Below are positions 6,398 to 10,466 of a stretch of 10,466 bases of DNA, in pieces (positions within the stretch are counted from its first letter, which is position 1; each line of letters opens with the position of its first letter). The notes beneath the pieces were generated by a model. It did no database searches, was not told the origin of the DNA, and saw only the letters and a list, made by a program, of their open reading frames with translations. The DNA lies in contig CAVOBC010000148.1 of assembly GCA_963693635.1 (NCBI GenBank), positions 1-10,466 of the forward strand, given 5' to 3'. The stretch comes from CAVOBC01 sp963693635 (lineage in GTDB: Bacteria; Pseudomonadota; Gammaproteobacteria; Pseudomonadales; Azotimanducaceae). The position numbers and the translations under genes were made by a program.

Positions 6398-7384
6398 CTA
6401 GCCGAGAATCTGGCGTTCCTTGATCTCACCAAGCGTTTTGCAATCAATGCACTGGGTGGCCGTCGGACGTGCTTCGAGTCTGCGGATGCCGATTTCAACG
6501 CCACAGGACGAACAGAAACCATACTCATCCTGATCAATAAGGTCGATCGTGTGATCGATTTTCTTGATCAACAGGCGTTCGCGGTCCCGTGCTTTGAGCT
6601 CAAGGGCGAATTCCTCTTCCTGGCTTGCCCGATCAGTCGGATCCGGATAGTTCGCGGCTTCCTCCTGCATGTGAACGACTGTGCGATCGACGCCTTCCAT
6701 CAGTTCATGCTTCCAGTTGAGCAAGATGTTGCGAAAGTGGTTCCGCTGACTCTCGTTCATGTAGTCTTCGGACTGCGTCGCGGTGTAGGGCTCGAATGCT
6801 GGCTCGGACTTTCTCCGCGTCGTTTTTGATTTCTTCGCGGCAGGCAATTTCACGATGGCCCGGATCTGGGCCTTCACGGGTTGGGTCTTGGCGATTGCAG
6901 GGGGCCTTTTGGCTTTTGCCCTGGCTTTGGTCTTTGTGGCCGATTTGCGACTGGACGCTTTGCCAGCAGAGGCTTTGCCAGCAGACCTTTTACTCATAGC
7001 AGCTTTGCCAGCAGAGGCTTTGCCAGCAGACCTTTTACTCATAGCAGCTTTGCCAGCAGACGCTTTGCCAACAGACCCTTTACTCATAGTAGCTTTGCCA
7101 GCAGACGCTTTACTCATAGCAGCTCTGCCAACAGACCCTTTACTCATAGCAGCTTTGCCAGTAGAAGCTTTGGCCTTGGTTGCCTTCTTCGCGGTAGCTG
7201 CTTTTGCGGTCACCACTTTGGTGGTGCTCTTTGGGGCTTTTTTCGCCTTGGGGGCAGCCTTCGTCGCCTTGGTTGCTGCATTGGCCGCCTTTGTTTCCGG
7301 AGCCTTGGCTTTCGCTGTCGTGGTCTTTGCTTTCGCCTTCGGCTTTTGCTTGGATGCGGCCTTCGGCTTTCGTTTCGCTACCAT
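6398..7384 (-). CDS. dksA: RNA polymerase-binding factor DksA with long Lys/Ala-rich N-terminal extension
   Basis: Binds the RNA polymerase secondary channel and, with ppGpp, adjusts rRNA and amino-acid promoters. The C-terminal part (about 195-328) is a complete DksA: EDYMNESQRNHFRNIL, the coiled-coil tip DPTDRAS with D248, D251 and A253 in the places of the functional E. coli D71, D74 and A76, EEEFALELKARDRER, and a four-cysteine zinc finger (C291, C294, C312, C315) in CSSC and CIDC. Residues 1 to about 190 are a low-complexity extension of Lys, Ala, Ser and Thr resembling histone H1 tails, with tandem repeats at about 73-144. E. coli DksA has 151 residues, so this protein is about 177 longer. 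The ATG at 7382-7384 has GGGA about 9 bases upstream. Similar extensions occur, as I recall, in Xanthomonadaceae DksA. A shorter internal start such as M209 would delete conserved residues just before it (FEPYTATQSEDY), so the long form is preferred. Confidence 0.95.
   Translation of the reverse strand: MVAKRKPKAASKQKPKAKAKTTTAKAKAPETKAANAATKATKAAPKAKKAPKSTTKVVTAKAATAKKATKAKASTGKAAMSKGSVGRAAMSKASAGKATMSKGSVGKASAGKAAMSKRSAGKASAGKAAMSKRSAGKASAGKASSRKSATKTKARAKAKRPPAIAKTQPVKAQIRAIVKLPAAKKSKTTRRKSEPAFEPYTATQSEDYMNESQRNHFRNILLNWKHELMEGVDRTVVHMQEEAANYPDPTDRASQEEEFALELKARDRERLLIKKIDHTIDLIDQDEYGFCSSCGVEIGIRRLEARPTATQCIDCKTLGEIKERQILG
6953..7168 (-). repeat. In-frame tandem repeats in the DksA extension
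   Basis: Built from 15-bp modules on the minus strand that encode SAGKA-type and MSKRS-type pentapeptides. Two 45-bp units (MSKRSAGKASAGKAA and a copy ending S) and a variant MSKGSVGKASAGKAA follow two 30-bp units (MSKGSVGRAA, MSKASAGKAT). The first two 45-bp units read on the plus strand (about 6960-7050) are virtually identical in DNA, so the array probably changes length by slippage or recombination in multiples of 15 bp, keeping frame. Confidence 0.92.
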
Positions 7385-7413
7385 CTACGAGTCCCACTAA
7401 AATGAGGCAGCGA

Positions 7414-7442
7414 AACTTAACAGATCGAATTAAATTCGCCAA
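7414..7442 (-). promoter_or_regulatory. Possible dksA promoter with palindrome in the spacer
   Basis: On the minus strand TTGGCG (7442-7437; 4 of 6 to TTGACA) is followed after 17 bases by TAAGTT (7419-7414; weak). The spacer contains most of a perfect palindrome, CGAATT-A-AATTCG at 7426-7438, the most regular element in the 136-base region between the divergent dksA and aminotransferase genes. A repressor could bind there, but the -10 match is poor and the assignment is tentative. Confidence 0.35.
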
Positions 7443-7520
7443 GCGGAGAAGGTGGAGAAACGCTCCGCAGCAATTGACGACAGACGTGACGACCCTACTT
7501 GACGAAATGGAGCGGAATTG

Positions 7521-8687
7521 ATGGCGCAAAGACTGGCGGACCGCCTCCAGGAGATTGGTTCGTTCAAAGCGATGGACCTGCTTGCGCGGGCGCGCCAACT
7601 TGATGTCAGTGGCCATCGCGTCGTGCATATGGAGGTGGGGGAGCCCGACTTTCCGACCCCTGGCCCGATTGTTGAAGCCGGGCACCGTGCCCTGGCCGAT
7701 GGTTGCACGCGCTATACCGACGGCGTGGGGCTTGAACAATTGCGTGAGCGGATCTCGGATTGGTACCACGACCACTATGGCCTTGCGGTCTCGGCGTCGC
7801 GCATCGTTGTAACCGCGGGCGCATCAGGCGCCCTGTTGCTGGCGAGTGCGATGGTACTCAATACGGGCGAGGGCTTGTTGATGTCCGATCCGGGCTATCC
7901 GTGCAACCGCCACTTTATGAAAGCGTTCCACGGTGAAGGTCAGCTGGTTCCGGTGACCCCTGACGACGGTTATCAGTTGTCTGGCGCGCTGCTCGAAAAG
8001 CACTGGCAATCCAACACGCGTGGCGCGCTGATCGCGTCACCTGCGAATCCGACGGGTGCGATGATCGGCGAGTCAGCCCTCAGATCGGTGCTCGACGTGT
8101 TGTCCGCGCGAGAAGGCTGGCTGGTGATGGACGAGATCTATCATGGACTGACTTATGGGTCGGACGGCTGGCAGGACTCTGTACTCGCGCTGACTGACGA
8201 CGCGCTGGTCATCAACAGCTTTTCGAAATACTTCGGCATGACCGGATGGCGCCTGGGCTGGCTCGTCGTCCCTGACACCGCGCGGCTTGATGCCGAGAAA
8301 CTCTCCCAAAATCTTTTTATCTGCGCCTCAAGCGTTGCGCAGCATGCCGCGCTCGCGGCATTCGATGATGACGCCCAGGCGATCATGGAGCGGCAACGAC
8401 AGACGCTGCGCGAGCGCCGGGCTTATCTGCTCGAAGCACTGCGTGGCCTCGGCTTTCGCATTCCGAGGGATCCGGACGGTGCCTTTTATATCTACGCACA
8501 GATCCCGGATCATCTCCCCGACGCAGAGTCCTGGTCCAGAAATCTGCTTGAAGAGCACTATGTTTCGGTCACCCCAGGTACGGATTTCGGCAACTACCTT
8601 GCCGAGCGTCATGTGCGCTTCACCTACGTGCAGGACATCGCTGTGCTCGAAGAAGGTGTCGCCCGGATCAAACGGAGTCTCGGTTGA
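7521..8687 (+). CDS. PLP-dependent class I/II aminotransferase
   Basis: Fold type I aminotransferase of the AspC/AlaT-like group; cytoplasmic, 388 residues. Seen: EVGEPDFPTP (38-47), YTDGVGLEQLRE at the family's Y-x-x-x-x-G-x-x-x-L-R position, TAGASGAL (98-105), DPGYPCNRH (123-131), SPANPTGA with N176, MDEIYHGL with D204 and Y207 that contact the PLP ring, the Schiff-base lysine K236 in NSFSKYFGMTGWRLGW, R244, and the substrate-carboxylate arginine R366 in HVRFTY. The exact amino donor cannot be told from sequence. The ATG at 7521 is preferred over the adjacent TTG at 7518 because GGAG (7509-7512) lies 8 bases upstream. A homologous aminotransferase gene sits beside dksA in P. aeruginosa (PA4722). 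Its stop overlaps the sfsA start (TTGA). Confidence 0.93.
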   Translation: MAQRLADRLQEIGSFKAMDLLARARQLDVSGHRVVHMEVGEPDFPTPGPIVEAGHRALADGCTRYTDGVGLEQLRERISDWYHDHYGLAVSASRIVVTAGASGALLLASAMVLNTGEGLLMSDPGYPCNRHFMKAFHGEGQLVPVTPDDGYQLSGALLEKHWQSNTRGALIASPANPTGAMIGESALRSVLDVLSAREGWLVMDEIYHGLTYGSDGWQDSVLALTDDALVINSFSKYFGMTGWRLGWLVVPDTARLDAEKLSQNLFICASSVAQHAALAAFDDDAQAIMERQRQTLRERRAYLLEALRGLGFRIPRDPDGAFYIYAQIPDHLPDAESWSRNLLEEHYVSVTPGTDFGNYLAERHVRFTYVQDIAVLEEGVARIKRSLG

Positions 8688-9394
8688 AGTTTGATCCACC
8701 CCTGCAGGAAGCCGTCCTTGTCAGGCGGTACAAGCGATTTCTGGCTGACGTTGAAATGCCGGGCGGAGCGGTCACGACAATTCACTGCCCCAACACCGGG
8801 GCGATGACCCACTGTGCAGAGCCCGGGAGTCAGGTTTGGTATTCAACCTCTGACAATCCGAAACGGAAATATGCCCATACCTGGGAGTTGGTGCGTGACG
8901 AGCATGCCAACCTCGTCTGCATCAACTCGGCCCGGGCCAATTCGCTGGTCAAAGAGGCATTGGAGCAGGGACAGGTGCGAGGTCTCAGTCACTTTGAGTC
9001 GTTGCAAACGGAGGTTCGCTATGGTGAGTCGAGCCGCGTGGACATCAAACTCACACTCACGGGTGGTGGCGCAATCTATGTCGAGGTGAAGAGCGCGACC
9101 TTGCTGGACGACCCCGTGAGCGGCAGGGGTAGCTTTCCCGACGCAGTCAGCAAACGGGCGGCTCGTCATCTTGCCGAGCTTGTCCAGGTGGTGCGATCAG
9201 GTTCCGCTGCGGCCCTCATCTATTGTGCGCAGCACACGGGTATCAAATCAGTGCAAGCGGCGCGGCATATTGATCCGGCGTATGCGGACGCTTTGCATGA
9301 AGCGCAATGTGCCGGTGTGAAGTTATTGGCGCTTGGGGTCGCGATCAGTCCGACCGGCATGGAGGTCACCGGCGAGTTGCCGGTTCTCGACTGA
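8684..9394 (+). CDS. sfsA: SfsA family protein (putative sugar fermentation stimulation / nuclease-like)
   Basis: A 236-residue product of the usual SfsA length. Seen: RYKRFLADVEMPGG (15-28), HCPNTGAMTHC (34-44), an OB-like N-terminal half, then D120, E134 and K136 in RVDIKL and YVEVKSATL, spaced as the D...ExK centre of PD-(D/E)XK nucleases, and FPDAVSKRAARHLAELVQ (151-168), the family hallmark. Known: SfsA was named for its effect on maltose metabolism in E. coli and binds DNA; its biochemical role is unsettled. The start is TTG at 8684-8686, overlapping the aminotransferase stop as TTGA, which points to translational coupling; no later start keeps the conserved first block. sfsA adjoins dksA in enterics too, though here it is on the divergent side with the aminotransferase gene. 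Confidence 0.95.
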   Translation: MKFDPPLQEAVLVRRYKRFLADVEMPGGAVTTIHCPNTGAMTHCAEPGSQVWYSTSDNPKRKYAHTWELVRDEHANLVCINSARANSLVKEALEQGQVRGLSHFESLQTEVRYGESSRVDIKLTLTGGGAIYVEVKSATLLDDPVSGRGSFPDAVSKRAARHLAELVQVVRSGSAAALIYCAQHTGIKSVQAARHIDPAYADALHEAQCAGVKLLALGVAISPTGMEVTGELPVLD

Positions 9395-9395
9395 C

Positions 9396-10361
9396 GTGAG
9401 TGTGCGCGTTGGTTTTAGTTTGCTCGGCATTTTACTCATTGTTGCCATGGCGGGCGCGCTTGTTGTGGGCTCGGTGCCGGTCGGGAGACTGCTGGGGGAA
9501 GCGGCGCTTCGGGATGCCGTGCTCTGGGATATCCGCGCTCCGCGAGTGCTGTTGGCGTGCCTAGTCGGTGGCGGGGTTGCTGCTGCGGGCGCCGCAATTC
9601 AGGGCTTGTTCCGAAACCCACTGGCGGATCCGGCGCTGATCGGTGTCTCCGGGGGTGCCGCGCTTGCAGCGTCAGCCTTCCTCGTGCTCGGCAGTGGTGC
9701 CGGGGTAACGTTCGGGCTGCCAGCATCCGCGTTCGTCGGTGGCCTTGCAACAACCTACCTCGTCATGGCGGTCGGTCGTGTCACTGGAAACATCTCGGGG
9801 ATGCTGCTCGCTGGCATTGCCGTCAACGCGGTCTCGATTGCGGGCGTCGGTTTGTTTGCGGTCATTGCCGACGACTATGAACTGCGGTCGGTGACCTTCT
9901 GGGCGCTCGGGAGTTTCAATGTCAGTGACTGGACCTCGGTGGCGATAGCGAGCTCAACGCTCGTCACCGTGGTGCTGCTATACCGGGAGGGTGAGCGTCT
10001 GAATGCGATGACGCTTGGCGATGCCGAAGCCGGACACCTGGGGATTGTCGTGCCTGCGTTGCGCAATCGGGTCATCGCCTACGCCGCCTTCACGGTAGGC
10101 GTCGCGGTTGCCCTGACGGGCGTCATCGCGTTTGTGGGCCTCATCGTACCTCATCTCGTCAGGCTGACTCTGGGGTCTGGCCATCGTGTCGTCATTCCAG
10201 GCTCTGCGCTGTTGGGTGCGTTGATGGTACTCATCGCCGATGGACTTTGCCGTACGGTGGTTGCCCCTGCTGAGTTGCCGGTGGGCATCCTCACGGCACT
10301 GCTGGGAGGGCCGTTCTTTCTCTACTTGCTTATAAGGCACAAAGGAAAGTTAGGGTTGTGA
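9396..10361 (+). CDS. FecCD/BtuC-type ABC transporter permease (siderophore, heme or cobalamin)
   Basis: Inner-membrane permease of a binding-protein-dependent iron-chelate/heme/B12 importer; 321 residues with about ten hydrophobic segments. Family motifs seen: IRAPRVLLACLVGGG (46-60), QGLFRNPLADPALIGVSGGA (69-88), SGMLLAGIAVNA (134-145), FWALGSF (168-174), LGDAEAGHLG (207-216), the EAA-like cytoplasmic loop FVGLIVPHLVR (246-256), PGSALLGA (268-275) and ELPVGILTALLGGPFFLYLL (293-312). Substrate is not decidable from the permease alone. The GTG at 9396 is 1 base after the sfsA stop; starting at 9333 would overlap sfsA by 62 bases and add a non-membrane leader. The following ORF begins like the matching ATPase. 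A binding protein gene would be expected outside the window. Confidence 0.93.
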   Translation: MSVRVGFSLLGILLIVAMAGALVVGSVPVGRLLGEAALRDAVLWDIRAPRVLLACLVGGGVAAAGAAIQGLFRNPLADPALIGVSGGAALAASAFLVLGSGAGVTFGLPASAFVGGLATTYLVMAVGRVTGNISGMLLAGIAVNAVSIAGVGLFAVIADDYELRSVTFWALGSFNVSDWTSVAIASSTLVTVVLLYREGERLNAMTLGDAEAGHLGIVVPALRNRVIAYAAFTVGVAVALTGVIAFVGLIVPHLVRLTLGSGHRVVIPGSALLGALMVLIADGLCRTVVAPAELPVGILTALLGGPFFLYLLIRHKGKLGL

Positions 10362-10395
10362 TGATGGTTCACAAAACGAAGTCAGGGTTGTGATG
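10338..10395 (+). repeat. Imperfect 26-bp direct repeat across the permease stop
   Basis: Copies at 10338-10363 and 10370-10395 match at 22 of 26 bases (both begin CACAAA and end AGGGTTGTGATG), period 32. The first contains the permease stop TGA (10359-10361); the second lies in the gap before the ATPase gene. It looks like an old tandem duplication of the gene end. Confidence 0.7.
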
Positions 10396-10433
10396 GCGTG
10401 TGACAACATTCAGCGCAAGGGGAAGCTGAGCCC

Positions 10434-10466
10434 GTGATTCGGCTCAAAGACATTATGGTTGTTCTT
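10434..10466 (+). CDS. Start of probable ABC transporter ATPase (truncated by window edge)
   Basis: Eleven codons from a GTG: (M)IRLKDIMVVL, which resembles the first strand of a FecE/HmuV/BtuD-type ATPase (usual form I-x-L-x-x-L/I). AAGGGGAAG at 10417-10425 is a strong ribosome site 8 bases upstream. It follows the FecCD-type permease on the same strand, as the cognate ATPase gene normally does. Walker motifs lie beyond the window, so identity rests on context and this short match. Confidence 0.7.
   Translation, partial: MIRLKDIMVVL

Noticed and set aside
6953..7168. CRISPR-like array
   Set aside because: The repeats are in frame in dksA, have no unique spacers and encode regular pentapeptide modules.
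6855..7405. Long plus-strand ORFs of 174-181 residues opposite dksA
   Set aside because: They mirror the Lys/Ala-rich repeats of dksA; their Ala/Leu or Phe/Ser/Gly runs are compositional by-products of the antisense frames.
7475..7500. Sigma-70 promoter for the aminotransferase gene at TTGACG
   Set aside because: The -35-like TTGACG has no acceptable -10 at 16-18 bases; a second TTGACGA nearby makes this look like chance repetition.

Overview
The window is a chromosomal stretch of a gammaproteobacterium that is not an enteric. Gene content and order are those of the Pseudomonas dksA-gluQ-cbrA-cbrB-crcZ-pcnB locus: an aminotransferase gene and dksA are divergent, then gluQ, a small membrane protein gene (cbrX position), the sensor kinase cbrA, its NtrC-type partner cbrB, a non-coding gap and pcnB follow on the minus strand. 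DksA carries a long Lys/Ala-rich N-terminal extension of the kind I associate with Xanthomonadaceae-like lineages rather than Pseudomonas, so I do not name a genus.

Minus strand, in transcription order from about 7384 to 1: dksA with a 15/10-residue tandem repeat in its extension; gluQ (tRNA-Asp queuosine glutamylation); a two-helix membrane protein gene; cbrA (transporter-like membrane domain, STAC, PAS, HisKA, HATPase) interrupted by one in-frame TGA at codon 91; cbrB (receiver, AAA+, Fis-type helix-turn-helix); a 377-base gap; and the first 154 codons of pcnB, which runs off the left edge.

The gap is the most interesting part. On the minus strand it holds, in order, two GTAAC-type candidate activator sites just after the cbrB stop, a one-mismatch IHF-like site, a well matched sigma-54 promoter, about 120 nt rich in AAN-triplet motifs, and a perfect 12-bp hairpin followed by seven T. 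This is the architecture and position of CrcZ, the CbrB-activated RNA that titrates the Hfq/Crc repressor complex in carbon catabolite repression, but much shorter than the roughly 400-nt Pseudomonas RNA. CbrA would sense, CbrB would activate at the sigma-54 promoter, and the RNA would relieve Hfq/Crc repression.

Plus strand, from 7521 to the right edge: a class I/II PLP aminotransferase gene, sfsA overlapping it by TTGA, a FecCD/BtuC-type ABC permease gene starting 1 base after sfsA, and the first 11 codons of what is probably the cognate ATPase. The tight spacing suggests one transcript. No tRNA, rRNA, insertion sequence or CRISPR array was seen.
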